From: Dehalococcoidia bacterium
GTDB lineage: Bacteria; Chloroflexota; Dehalococcoidia; Lucifugimonadales; UBA3495
DNA: 49,727 bases
Direction of reading: 5' to 3'
Assembly (NCBI GenBank): GCA_022825745.1
Contig: JAJDWF010000053.1
Location: 1-49,727 of the forward strand
Of this stretch, positions 24,631 to 33,286 are shown in pieces. The position numbers and the translations under genes were made by a program. The notes under the pieces were generated by a model, which made no database searches, had not been told where the DNA came from, and saw nothing but the letters and a program-made list of their open reading frames with translations. Numbering within the stretch: position 1 is the first letter of the stretch; every line of letters begins with the position of its first letter.

Positions 24631-24707
24631 GCTTGGCCTCCTTTCTCGCCAGAATCTGACCGCAAAACATTGCGCGTTCGCTTGACCGGCCCAATAATAC
24701 CCAAGAA

Positions 24708-24740
24708 CGGATACTCCGCATAGCCGGATACTCCCATAGC
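24708..24740. repeat. Tandem 17-bp repeat in divergent intergenic region
   Basis: CGGATACTCCGCATAGC (24708-24724) is followed directly by CGGATACTCCCATAGC (24725-24740), differing by one missing base. It lies between the divergent GMC and hydrolase genes, a likely place for a two-site operator. No matching known operator was recognised. Confidence 0.6.
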
Positions 24741-24766
24741 ATCATCGCCAACCGGGAGGTGAACCC

Positions 24767-25582
24767 ATGCCAACGCTGAAACTCAACGGCGAACGGTTCC
24801 ACTACCACGTGGACGACTACTCCGACCCATGGCGTTCGGCCGACCCCGTCCTGCTGCACCACTCCGCCGGCGGCAACCTGCACCGCTGGCGGCCCTGGGT
24901 TCCCACGCTGGCCCGCCGTCATCCAACGCTCCGCTTCGACATGCGCGGCCACGCCGGCACCACCTCCCGTTCCGACTCTCCCTTCGTCATCACCGAGTTG
25001 GCCGCCGACATCGCCCGGGTGATGGACGCGCTGGGAGTCGAAAAAACTCACCTCGTCGGCGCATCCGCCGGCGGCATCGTCAGCCTGCAATTCGCCCACG
25101 ACTTTCCCGACCGCTTGCACAGCCTCACCCTGGTCGCCTCAACGCCGCGCCTGGCCCGGATGGGCGCCGACATGGACGCCAGCGGTTGGGGCGACACGCT
25201 GCAACGGGAAGGTACCCGCGCCTGGCTGCTCTCCGACACCGACAAGCGTTTCGGCCCCGACACTCCCCGCGAGGTCATCGACTGGTACGCCGACGAGGGC
25301 GCGAAAACCGACGCGAAACAGGTGCTGGCCCTCCAGGCCTGCCTGTTGGCGGCGGACCTCGCGCCCCTGCTCCCGCAAATCAACGCCCCCACGCTGATCC
25401 TCGCCGCCCGCCGCGACCCGATAACCCCGCTGGAAGCGCAGGAACTGATGGCGCAGATGATGCCCAACGCCACCCTCGAAGTGTTCGACGGCGTCGGCCA
25501 CAACATGAAGGTGGAGATCCCGGAAACCCTCGCCGGCAGGACCCTTGACTTTGTGGCCAGAGTCAAATCCGGCAGTTCCTGA
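24767..25582 (+). CDS. Alpha/beta hydrolase (enol-lactonase/haloperoxidase-like)
   Basis: 271 residues. Oxyanion motif LLHHSAGGN, nucleophile elbow GASAGG (Ser at about residue 101), acid in RRDPITP and His in GVGHNM. The layout resembles 3-oxoadipate enol-lactonases and other small esterases. GGGAGG lies about eight bases before the ATG. Divergent from the GMC oxidoreductase, and 107 bases before the aminotransferase gene. No signal peptide, so cytosolic. Substrate unknown. Confidence 0.88.
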   Translation: MPTLKLNGERFHYHVDDYSDPWRSADPVLLHHSAGGNLHRWRPWVPTLARRHPTLRFDMRGHAGTTSRSDSPFVITELAADIARVMDALGVEKTHLVGASAGGIVSLQFAHDFPDRLHSLTLVASTPRLARMGADMDASGWGDTLQREGTRAWLLSDTDKRFGPDTPREVIDWYADEGAKTDAKQVLALQACLLAADLAPLLPQINAPTLILAARRDPITPLEAQELMAQMMPNATLEVFDGVGHNMKVEIPETLAGRTLDFVARVKSGSS

Positions 25583-25689
25583 TTTCGATACCGCTGCCAT
25601 CGACGCTGGATTGCTGACGGTGTTAGCATGGCCGGGGGTTAGCAGTCGTCGACGGCGAAGGCAACCCAGACACACCGGAGGATCAGCAC

Positions 25690-26895
25690 ATGCCAGGGAA
25701 CGGTTTGGACTATTCCGCGCTTTTCAACAGGGACCTGCCCCCGCCGTCGGGCCCATGGGAAGGACACCCCAGGTACAATTTCATCGGCGGACACAGCGAT
25801 CCCGACATGGTGCCCACCGAAGAGTTCATCGAGTCCGCCGCCCGGGTGTTCCGCGACGACCCCAGGAACATCTCCATGTACAACTTTTCCGGCGGCCCCC
25901 AGGGCATCCTGCCCCTGCGCCGGTTCCTGGTGGACAAGCTCGCCCGGCACCGGGGGATCGACACTAACATCGACGATGTTCTGATCACTTCCGGCTCCGG
26001 CCAGGGAATCGAATTGATCAACGAAATCCTGCTGGAAGAGGGCGACACCGTGATCGTTGAAGCCTTCAGCTTTTCCGGCGCCCTGGGCAACCTGCGCCGC
26101 CGCAAGGTGAACTTCGCCGGCATCGAGCTGGACCAGGACGGCATGCGCATGGACCACCTGGCCGAGGTGCTGGCCGACCTGCGCGCCAAAGGCGTGCGGC
26201 CCAAGTACATCTACACGATTCCCACGCTGCAAAACCCCACCGGCACCGTCCTCACCATGGCACGACGGCAGCGGCTGCTGGAATTGAGCGAGGAGTACGG
26301 CGTCCCCATATTTGAAGATGAATGCTACGCGGACCTGATTTTCGAGGGCGAATACGAGAACGCCATCCGGTCCATGGACGACACCAACCGGGTGCTGCAC
26401 ATCGGCTCGTTCTCCAAAACCCTGGGGCCGGGCACCCGGCTCGGCTACGTCGTGGCGCCCTGGGACGTGATGAGCCGCTTGCTGTCCCGCAAGAACGACG
26501 CCGGCACCGGCGTCATGGACCAGATGATTGTCGGCGACTACTTCACGAACCACTACGAGGACCACATCCTGGAAATGCGCGCCGCTCTGAAACGGAAATG
26601 CGACGCGCTCAGCAGCGCCCTCCGGGAATCCTTCGGCCCCAGCATCGAATTCGAGGTTCCCCGGGGCGGGATGTACCTGTGGGTGAAGCTTCCGCCGGGG
26701 GTCGATTCGCGAGACCTGAACGGCCCGGCCCTCCGGGAAGGCATCGCGTTCAACCCAGGGCCAGACTGGTCCGCAGACCCCGACGCGGCCGCCAACTACA
26801 TCCGGCTCTGTTTCGCGCTCCCCTCCGAAGCGGAAATCTGGGAGGGCGTCGAAAAGCTGGCAGAGGTGTTCCGACGGGAGGGCGCGCTGCCCTGA
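25690..26895 (+). CDS. PLP-dependent aminotransferase, class I/II (2-aminoadipate type)
   Basis: 401 residues, fold type I. NPTG at 182-185, EDECYADL with Asp210 and Tyr213, PLP-binding Lys243 in SFSKTLGPGTRLGY and a substrate-carboxylate Arg near the C-terminus (NYIRLCFA). Similar to the multi-substrate LysN/2-aminoadipate and GntR-associated aminotransferases. GGAGG lies eight bases before the ATG. An M24 peptidase-like gene follows after 39 bases, probably in the same operon; together they suggest turnover of an amino-acid or amidino compound. Amino donor and acceptor are not defined. Confidence 0.9.
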   Translation: MPGNGLDYSALFNRDLPPPSGPWEGHPRYNFIGGHSDPDMVPTEEFIESAARVFRDDPRNISMYNFSGGPQGILPLRRFLVDKLARHRGIDTNIDDVLITSGSGQGIELINEILLEEGDTVIVEAFSFSGALGNLRRRKVNFAGIELDQDGMRMDHLAEVLADLRAKGVRPKYIYTIPTLQNPTGTVLTMARRQRLLELSEEYGVPIFEDECYADLIFEGEYENAIRSMDDTNRVLHIGSFSKTLGPGTRLGYVVAPWDVMSRLLSRKNDAGTGVMDQMIVGDYFTNHYEDHILEMRAALKRKCDALSSALRESFGPSIEFEVPRGGMYLWVKLPPGVDSRDLNGPALREGIAFNPGPDWSADPDAAANYIRLCFALPSEAEIWEGVEKLAEVFRREGALP

Positions 26896-26934
26896 CCCTG
26901 CGGGCTGCAACTTCCGACAAGGAGAGCAAGCGCT

Positions 26935-28074
26935 ATGGCCAACGCCTTCGGCAAGATAATCGCCAACGTGGAGCGGCTGCACCGCCTGATGGACGAGGAG
27001 GGCGTTTCGGCCATCGTCGCCCGCTCCGGCAAGAACTTCACCTACCTGGCCGGCTTCGCCTATCCCGGCACCTTGGCGCGACACCTGGAGTTTCCCGATT
27101 CGCCCCGTGAGGTGCTGCTGGTGTGGCCTCGCAATAGCGAGCCGGTGCTGGTCCTGAACTCCTACGCCGCGCCACTGGCCCGCCGCGACTCGTGGCTGGA
27201 ACGCATCGAGGTGGTGGACGACTACGCCGAATCTCCCTATGAACGCGCCGCCGACGTGCTGCGCCAATTGGGGCTGGCCGACGAGACCGTCGGGTTCGAG
27301 AAGAGCTACGTCAACGCGAACCGCTGGGAAGAAATCGGCCGGCTGTTGCCCCGGGCCCGCATCGTGGACTGCACCGAACTGATGGACCGGGTGCGCTGGA
27401 TCAAGACACCCGAAGAAGTGGCGGCCCTGGAAGCCGGCGCCAAGCTGCTGGACGAAGCCTACCTGGAGGTGCTGCCCACCGTCCGGCCCGGCGACACCGA
27501 ACGCTTCGTGCACAGCCGCATCATCGAGAGCTGCCTGCGCCGGGGCGCCAACTGGGCCCACGGCATCCTGAACTCCGGCCGCAACACCGTGGGCTACGGC
27601 GGCGAGAGCGATATGGCCTTCGAGGCCGGCGACATCATCCGCAACGACTACGTCGCCTATCTCGACGGCTATCCTGGCCACCAGTCCCGCACCGTCTGCG
27701 TGGGAACGCCCTCAGACGAACAGCAGCGGACGTACCGGATCGTGCTGGACATCTACCGCGCCACCATCGACCGCTGCGTCCCCGGCGCGCGCACGGCGGA
27801 CATCTACCACTTCGCCAACGATAGCTTCCACCAGGCCGGCTTCCAGGGCAACGTAGCCCTGGCCGGCCACGGCGTCGGCGCGTGGTGGCACCAGCAGGAA
27901 CCCTACATGGTCCCGTCCAGCAACCGCATCCTCGAAGAGGGCATGGTAGTAGCCCTCGAACCCCACATCGGCCCCGTCTGGCACCTCCAGGACATGGTCC
28001 TCGTCACTAAAGACGACGGCCCGAGGCTTCTATCGCCCCTAATGAGCACCGACAAAATGCTGGTCGCCGGGTAG
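26935..28074 (+). CDS. M24 (Xaa-Pro peptidase/creatinase-fold) protein with altered metal ligands
   Basis: 379 residues with an N-terminal creatinase domain and a C-terminal pita-bread domain. Of the five ligands of M24 metallopeptidases (Asp, Asp, His, Glu, Glu), the sequence shows D238, His249 in place of the second Asp (YPGHQSRT), H312 (GHGVGAWWH), E342 (EEGMVVALEP) and Gln352 in place of the last Glu (HLQDMVLVT). With two ligands changed a dinuclear peptidase is unlikely; a creatinase-like, metal-free hydrolase is possible. AAGGAG lies ten bases before the ATG, after the aminotransferase gene. Confidence 0.85.
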   Translation: MANAFGKIIANVERLHRLMDEEGVSAIVARSGKNFTYLAGFAYPGTLARHLEFPDSPREVLLVWPRNSEPVLVLNSYAAPLARRDSWLERIEVVDDYAESPYERAADVLRQLGLADETVGFEKSYVNANRWEEIGRLLPRARIVDCTELMDRVRWIKTPEEVAALEAGAKLLDEAYLEVLPTVRPGDTERFVHSRIIESCLRRGANWAHGILNSGRNTVGYGGESDMAFEAGDIIRNDYVAYLDGYPGHQSRTVCVGTPSDEQQRTYRIVLDIYRATIDRCVPGARTADIYHFANDSFHQAGFQGNVALAGHGVGAWWHQQEPYMVPSSNRILEEGMVVALEPHIGPVWHLQDMVLVTKDDGPRLLSPLMSTDKMLVAG

Positions 28075-28094
28075 CATGGCAGCTTGGCACAACC

Positions 28095-29189
28095 TTAACA
28101 GGCCAACTCCCGCCCCGTATCCGACGCCTCCTTGATCCGGTCGATAAACCGGTGCAGCCCCACCGCCGTGTCGAAAGTGGGTTGGCGGCTCTCCCCCGTC
28201 CTGATGGATTCGGCGAACAGCGTGTACAACTGCCCGATGTTGTACGGGTCGCCGGCCGGGAAATCATCCGGCAGATAGAAAAACCCCTCCGGTATGGCCA
28301 GGTCCGCCAGGGTCTGGCCGCCCTGCGCGCCTTGCACCCGCAGCATCTCGCCCCGCTGGGATGACACGCTCCCGGTGACCACCAGCGTGCCATCCCGACC
28401 GTAGATTTCCATGCGGTAGCCGCTGCCCGCCCAGGGGACGGCTCCCACGTGCACCGCCGCCGCCGCGCCGCTGGCCAACTGGCCGGATACCCGCACGTTG
28501 TCGGGCGAGTCGGTGTCCACAAACTGCTGCGTGTCCGGCTCGTACCACTGGGCCACCTGGGTGCTCACCATGCACGCCACCCGCGAGAAGTCGCCGGCCA
28601 CGAACCGCAGCGCGTCGATGACGTGCCCGGTGGCGATGGTCAGCGTGTTCGCGCCCAGGCTCGCGTCACGCTGCCAGGTGCGGTCGGACGTACGCTGCAA
28701 CGGCCCGTCGCGGAACGTGGTGACGCTGCACGAGAGCGCCTCCCCCACGTAGCCGGTTTCAATCAGTTCCTTGACGTACAGCAAAGCCGGACTGACGCGG
28801 GATTGCAACCCCACCGCCGTCTGCACGCCTTTAGCCTGCGCCAACGCCGTCAGTTCCTCTGCCTCGGCGGTGTTGCGGCCCAACGGCCACTCGGTCAACA
28901 CGTGCTTGCCGGCCTCAATGGCCGCTTTCGTCGGCTCATAGTGCGACGGCACCCGCACCACCACCGCCACCGCGTCAATCTCGTCCGACGCCGCCATTTC
29001 CCGAAAATCGTGAAAGGCCAGCTTGGCGCCAAAATGCTGCCGCGCTTCTTCCGCGCTTTCGGGCCTGGTGGTGCAGACCGCCGTCATCTCCACGTCCGGG
29101 CTCGCCAGCAGCGCCGGGAAGTGCGACTGCCCCGCCCACGTCGAGTTAACGTTGGCCCCCACAAACCCCAACCGAATCTTGTCTGCCAT
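28095..29189 (-). CDS. Gfo/Idh/MocA-family oxidoreductase
   Basis: 364 residues: N-terminal Rossmann domain (LGFVGANVNSTWAGQSH), the TEWPLG motif where most members have EKP, and a C-terminal alpha/beta domain (GHVIDALRFV). The Lys of EKP, usually catalytic, is Trp here, which may change or abolish the classical dehydrogenase reaction. AGGAG lies about nine bases before the ATG. Convergent with the M24 gene (20-base gap). Family members act on sugars, inositols or dihydrodiols with NAD(P); the substrate here is unknown. Confidence 0.87.
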   Translation of the reverse strand: MADKIRLGFVGANVNSTWAGQSHFPALLASPDVEMTAVCTTRPESAEEARQHFGAKLAFHDFREMAASDEIDAVAVVVRVPSHYEPTKAAIEAGKHVLTEWPLGRNTAEAEELTALAQAKGVQTAVGLQSRVSPALLYVKELIETGYVGEALSCSVTTFRDGPLQRTSDRTWQRDASLGANTLTIATGHVIDALRFVAGDFSRVACMVSTQVAQWYEPDTQQFVDTDSPDNVRVSGQLASGAAAAVHVGAVPWAGSGYRMEIYGRDGTLVVTGSVSSQRGEMLRVQGAQGGQTLADLAIPEGFFYLPDDFPAGDPYNIGQLYTLFAESIRTGESRQPTFDTAVGLHRFIDRIKEASDTGRELAC

Positions 29190-29239
29190 GATGCGAATCT
29201 CCTGTCTGGTGTACTGTCCTGAACCTCAAGACGCTCGTG

Positions 29240-30655
29240 CTACTCAACGATTAGGAACTGTCCCATCATGCCCAGGTCTTCATGATCGAGAATGTGGCAG
29301 TGGAACATATACGGAATCTCTTCAGCCGCATAAGTATGGAAGCGGGCGATGATAACGACCTCACGATTGCCATTCACCAACACGGAGTCCTCCCAACCCG
29401 ATTCCTCCGGCGGCGGCGGTTCGCCATTGATTGCCAGGATCTGAAACTGAATCTGGTGGGGGTGGAACACGTGCTGACCGTCATCGCTGGAGAGCGTCCA
29501 CCGCTCGGTAGCTCCGAGTTGCACCGTTACGTCGATCCGGTTCATGTCGAACTGGACGCCATTGATTGCCCAGCTTGCGTCGAACTCCCAGAAGTTGCGC
29601 ACGTCTCCCATGTCGAAACTCCGGTCCACCGTGATCTCCGACTCGGATATTCGCTCTATGGTGGCGAGCTTGTCTGGAAGCGTACCCATGCCTAAGTCTG
29701 AACCGTTCGGGCGGAGCTCCAGCACCCGGCCAAACGTACCGTCGATTAATGCGGCGGATTCAACGCCGACGTTGACGATGATCTCGGCTCGGTCTCCGGG
29801 CGCTAGCGTGATTTGCTCGATTGCGACCGGACTGGTCAGATAGCCGCCATCGGAAGCGATCTTGGTCATATCGGCCCCCGCGACGCTCAGTTGATAGATC
29901 CGGCCCTGGCTCCCGTTCAGCAGCCGGAGACGAACCAGCCCCGTGGGTGTCTCGACGTATGGGTTGATCGTACCGTTTACCGTCAGGACGCCGTCAAGTT
30001 TGCCCTCGTCGCCGTCGTCTATGGCGAAGTCGAGTTGGCCATCCTCGGTGAAAGCCCGGTCCTGGATGATGACCGGAATGTCGTCAATGCCGTAGGTTCC
30101 TGGTAGCGTTGCGGCTGCCGGGTTGTCGTCGTCAATGATTAGCAAACCCGCGGCGCCGCGATAGACGTGCTCGGCTGTGGACCCATGGGCATGTGGGTGA
30201 TACCAGAGGGTGGCTGCCGGTTGAATCACGTCGAAGTCGGCCACCCAGGTTTCTCCGGGCTCGATAATGCTGTGGGGTCCCCCGTCGTCCTCGGCCGGGA
30301 CGTCGGCGCCGTGCCAGTGCGTCGTTGTGGCCTCGTCCAACTCGTTAGTGACGCTGATTACTACCGAGTCTCCCGTTCTGAGACGAAGTGTGGGCCCGAG
30401 CACAGACGTGCCGTTGTAGGAATATGTGTCAGTCATCCCGGTCTGTTTGTAATCGTGCTGAGACGTGCCAATCGTCAGCCCGTAACGTGAGACGCCATCC
30501 TCAACCGTCGGCTCCAGCAGCGGAGGAATCAGCAAAGGAGCCACCGCCGGCGTATCGACCGATACCAACTCCACAGCGGCGTCGCCGCAACTGGCCAGTA
30601 AGACGGCCAGCACGAGGATGCCCACGACCGCGCTTATTCTGACCACGGCTCTCAC
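29240..30655 (-). CDS. Multicopper oxidase, lipoprotein-anchored
   Basis: 471 residues. Signal peptide with lipobox LLASC (Cys23), then three cupredoxin domains. All four copper-binding segments are present: THWHG, WYHPHAHG, HVFHPHQIQF and HCHILDHEDLGMM (type 1 Cys with a Met axial ligand). Extracytoplasmic oxidation of metals or phenolics with reduction of oxygen to water is expected. The start is GTG at 30655, overlapping the TGA stop of the upstream monooxygenase gene as GTGA, so translation is coupled. Base composition and codon choice look less GC-biased than in neighbouring genes, suggesting later acquisition. Laccase versus metal oxidase cannot be separated; no Met-rich insert is seen. 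Confidence 0.92.
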   Translation of the reverse strand: MRAVVRISAVVGILVLAVLLASCGDAAVELVSVDTPAVAPLLIPPLLEPTVEDGVSRYGLTIGTSQHDYKQTGMTDTYSYNGTSVLGPTLRLRTGDSVVISVTNELDEATTTHWHGADVPAEDDGGPHSIIEPGETWVADFDVIQPAATLWYHPHAHGSTAEHVYRGAAGLLIIDDDNPAAATLPGTYGIDDIPVIIQDRAFTEDGQLDFAIDDGDEGKLDGVLTVNGTINPYVETPTGLVRLRLLNGSQGRIYQLSVAGADMTKIASDGGYLTSPVAIEQITLAPGDRAEIIVNVGVESAALIDGTFGRVLELRPNGSDLGMGTLPDKLATIERISESEITVDRSFDMGDVRNFWEFDASWAINGVQFDMNRIDVTVQLGATERWTLSSDDGQHVFHPHQIQFQILAINGEPPPPEESGWEDSVLVNGNREVVIIARFHTYAAEEIPYMFHCHILDHEDLGMMGQFLIVE

Positions 30656-31785
30656 TCCAGCGACGCGGGATTGATCGGCGTCGGCATTTCCTGCACCGCC
30701 GGCAGCACCTTCTCCGCGAACAGCCTCAAACTCTTCTCCGCCTTTTCCCGGGGCATCCCGCCGTAAAACATGTGGATAACCACCTTTTCCAGGCTGATGG
30801 TCTTTTGGAGCGCGCGGATTCTTTCGATGATCTCGTCCGGCGTGCCGATGGGCTGCGTCGCCCGCCGCGCGGCAAAGCTGGCGTCCGCGGTACCCACGTC
30901 GGCCTGCTGCCGTATCAGGTATTCCTCATAGCCGCTGATGCCCTCGTACCCGGGGTTGTTCCACTCAAAGTAGTGGTGCTGGGCGGCGGTAAGCTGGTTG
31001 TGGAAATACGTCCACCCCTCCTCGGCTTCCTCCTCGGTCTCCGCGCAGTACATCCACAACAGCGTGGTGGGCTGGTCGGGCGGCAGGCCCAGTTCCTTGC
31101 GAATCCGGTTGAACCGGCGCACCTTGTCGGTCATCTCGTCCACGTCGTCCCCGGCGACAAACATCTGCCCCAGCCCGTTTTCGGCGGCCATCCGCGCCGA
31201 CGCCTCCGTGGTGAACGCCACCTTGATGTCCCCGGTCAACTCGCCCTTGTGCCGCGCCTGGGGCCGGATGGTGGTCGGCGGTATGTCGTACACGTCGCCC
31301 TTGAACTCAAACCGCTCCGCGCCGTCGGCGGCCTTGATGGCGTTGATCACGTCGTAGAAATACTTGTGCGACTCGCCGATGGGATAGCCCAGCGATGCGT
31401 ACTCGTGCGGCGCGATGCCCCGGCCGATGCCCAGGTGCAGGCGCCGGCCCTTCAGCAGGATGTCCAGCATGGAGATCTCGGAGGCCAGCCGCACCGGATT
31501 CCACCACGGCGCGACGATTACCGCGGTGCCCACGTCAACCCGGCTGGTGCGGCCCGCCCAGTACGCCAGGTACTGCAACGGGTTGGGCTGCATCGAGTAG
31601 GCGGAACCGTAGTGCTCGGTCGCCCAGATCGAATTGAACCCCAGCGGCTCGACCAGCTCCCCCATGTACAGGGTGTCGTCCATGTTGGCCGCGTCCGGTA
31701 TAGCCGGCGGACGGTCGTAATCCCCCTTCAACAGGCGCTCCCAGTCCCCTTGGTTGTAACCCGTAACCATCACTCCACAGTGCAT
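30652..31785 (-). CDS. LLM-class flavin-dependent monooxygenase, second paralogue
   Basis: 377-residue luciferase-like TIM barrel. Blocks LGFNSIWATEHYG, VDVGTAVIVAPWWNPVRLASEISMLD (quoted in part) and LHLGIGRGIAPHE identify the family; IRPQARHKGELTGDIKVAFTT lies in the substrate region. Only distantly like the 8995 paralogue. ATG 31785 is used because AGGAGG lies nine bases upstream; the longer TTG-started frame would include the ribosome site. The stop overlaps the GTG start of the multicopper oxidase gene. Divergent from the MFS gene at 31889. Substrate unknown; cofactor FMN or F420. Confidence 0.9.
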   Translation of the reverse strand: MHCGVMVTGYNQGDWERLLKGDYDRPPAIPDAANMDDTLYMGELVEPLGFNSIWATEHYGSAYSMQPNPLQYLAYWAGRTSRVDVGTAVIVAPWWNPVRLASEISMLDILLKGRRLHLGIGRGIAPHEYASLGYPIGESHKYFYDVINAIKAADGAERFEFKGDVYDIPPTTIRPQARHKGELTGDIKVAFTTEASARMAAENGLGQMFVAGDDVDEMTDKVRRFNRIRKELGLPPDQPTTLLWMYCAETEEEAEEGWTYFHNQLTAAQHHYFEWNNPGYEGISGYEEYLIRQQADVGTADASFAARRATQPIGTPDEIIERIRALQKTISLEKVVIHMFYGGMPREKAEKSLRLFAEKVLPAVQEMPTPINPASLE

Positions 31786-31849
31786 TAACGTGTTCCTCCT
31801 CAAATCTGCGAGCCCAAGGCCCCCGGTATCTTACAGAATATACCCCTTC

Positions 31850-31878
31850 TTGTCCCTGCACCGCCGGTCTGATATAAG
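31850..31878 (+). promoter_or_regulatory. Promoter of MFS gene, giving an almost leaderless mRNA
   Basis: TTGTCC (31850-31855), 17-base spacer, TATAAG (31873-31878). The ATG at 31889 is only ten bases after the -10, so the 5' leader would be about four bases. Confidence 0.5.
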
Positions 31879-31888
31879 GGCCGGAGTC

Positions 31889-33205
31889 ATGGCGTCCTCT
31901 CTGTCGGCTCTCCTCAACTGGCGTCCCAACACCCCCTTTTACTACGGCTGGCTGGTGCTCGGCCTCTCGGGCTCCGGGGCTTTCGTAGCCACGGCGGTGG
32001 CCGGCGTGGTGCTGGGCGGAGTGCAGAGCTACATCCTGGAGGACACCCTCTGGCCCCGCACCAGCATCGGGCTGGCCTCCAGCTGCGGCGTCTGGATGTC
32101 GGGCGTTTTCGCGCCCTTCGCCGGACGGTTGGCCGACCGCTACGGCCCGCGCTGGCTGATGCCCGTGGGGGTAATCGTCCTGGGCCTGTGCATGGTGTCC
32201 ATCGGCGGCGTGCATACCGCCTGGCAGTTCTTCCTGGCCGCGGTCATCGGGCGCGCCATCAGCCAGCCCTTCCTCATCGGCGTGGTGCCGCGCACCATGG
32301 CGGTCAACTTCTTCAACCGTCGTCGCAACGTCGCCCTGGCCTTCACCGGAATCTACCGCCCCATCAGCGGCGCGCTGATTATCCAGGCGTTCTCGCTCAT
32401 CACCGTGCTGGCCGACTGGCGGACGGCCTTCCGGCTGCTGGGCTTTTTCAGCCTGTTCCTGGCCATCCCCATGTTCATCATCATGCGCCGCCGACCCGAG
32501 GACATCGGCCTGCTCCCCGACGGCGCTCGGGCGTCGCCCCCGTCGGCTCAAACCGGCCACACCGCCGCCGGGCGAGGTCGGCCCGACACATCACCCGCCG
32601 AAGCCAGTTGGACGTCCCGCGAGGCAATGCGTTCCAAAGCCTTCTGGATGGTCTCCATGGTCGCGTTCCTCAACGTCACCGGCAGTTCCGGCCTGGGGTT
32701 CAGCCTGGTGCCCTACCTGCACGAGTTCGCGGGCCTGACCACCCCACAGGCGGCGGGCGTGCTCAGCGTAAGCACGTTCCTGGCGTTGAGCAGCCTGGTG
32801 TGGGGGCAGGTGGCGGGTAAGCTGACCCCGCGCTGGTGCATCGTGGGGGCCATGGGCGTGTCGGCCCTGGCGACCCTGGGCCTGCTGGAGGTCAACTCGC
32901 TGCTGGTAGCCTACGCCTTCGGGATTTTCTGGGGGCTATTCCACAGCGCGCTGGAAGTGCTGCTGTACATGGTGCTGGCGGACTACTTCGGGCGCAACTC
33001 CTACGGGGCCATCGCCGGCGCCATGCGTCCCTTCGAGGCCGGCGGCCTGGGACTGGGCCAGATCGTAGGCCCGGTGGTGTACGACCTCACGGGCAGCTAC
33101 ACCATCCTGATCCTGTTCTCGGCGGCGGTGCAGGGCATGGCCATGTGCCTCATGCTGCTGGCCCGCCGCCCCGAACGCCGCCCGGCGGCTCCGGAACCGG
33201 CGTAA
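31889..33205 (+). CDS. MFS permease, monocarboxylate/oxalate-formate (MCT/OFA)-like
   Basis: 438 residues, twelve transmembrane segments expected. N-terminal TPFYYGWLVLGLSGSG matches the start of bacterial MCT-type permeases, and the loop GRLADRYGPRWLMP is the MFS signature between TM2 and TM3. The central loop (~200-240) is hydrophilic and Ala/Pro-rich. ATG 31889 is chosen because the upstream part of the frame is not membrane-like and a promoter lies directly before it; GGAG is three bases before the ATG. Paralogous to the 33287 and 37256 genes. Organic-acid transport is the family theme; the cargo is unknown. Confidence 0.88.
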   Translation: MASSLSALLNWRPNTPFYYGWLVLGLSGSGAFVATAVAGVVLGGVQSYILEDTLWPRTSIGLASSCGVWMSGVFAPFAGRLADRYGPRWLMPVGVIVLGLCMVSIGGVHTAWQFFLAAVIGRAISQPFLIGVVPRTMAVNFFNRRRNVALAFTGIYRPISGALIIQAFSLITVLADWRTAFRLLGFFSLFLAIPMFIIMRRRPEDIGLLPDGARASPPSAQTGHTAAGRGRPDTSPAEASWTSREAMRSKAFWMVSMVAFLNVTGSSGLGFSLVPYLHEFAGLTTPQAAGVLSVSTFLALSSLVWGQVAGKLTPRWCIVGAMGVSALATLGLLEVNSLLVAYAFGIFWGLFHSALEVLLYMVLADYFGRNSYGAIAGAMRPFEAGGLGLGQIVGPVVYDLTGSYTILILFSAAVQGMAMCLMLLARRPERRPAAPEPA

Positions 33206-33232
33206 CGCAACCACGCCATCGCTTGCGTCAAG

Positions 33233-33261
33233 TTGCCACCCAACTCCGGCGTCGCTACAAT
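33233..33261 (+). promoter_or_regulatory. Promoter of second MFS gene
   Basis: TTGCCA (33233-33238), 17-base spacer, TACAAT (33256-33261), five of six matches in each hexamer. The -10 lies inside the recurring GCTAYMAT/GCCCCAAA motif (33254-33271). Confidence 0.6.
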
Positions 33262-33286
33262 GCCCCCAAATGGAGAGTGATTCGGT

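Noticed and set aside
25639..27681. 680-codon open frame on the minus strand opposite the aminotransferase and M24 genes
   Set aside because: Product is His/Val/Gly/Gln-rich without domains, and the opposite strand carries two clear enzymes with ribosome sites; an antisense shadow of GC-rich coding DNA.
31786..31803. TTG start six codons upstream for the second monooxygenase
   Set aside because: That reading would translate the AGGAGG ribosome site itself; ATG 31785 fits better.
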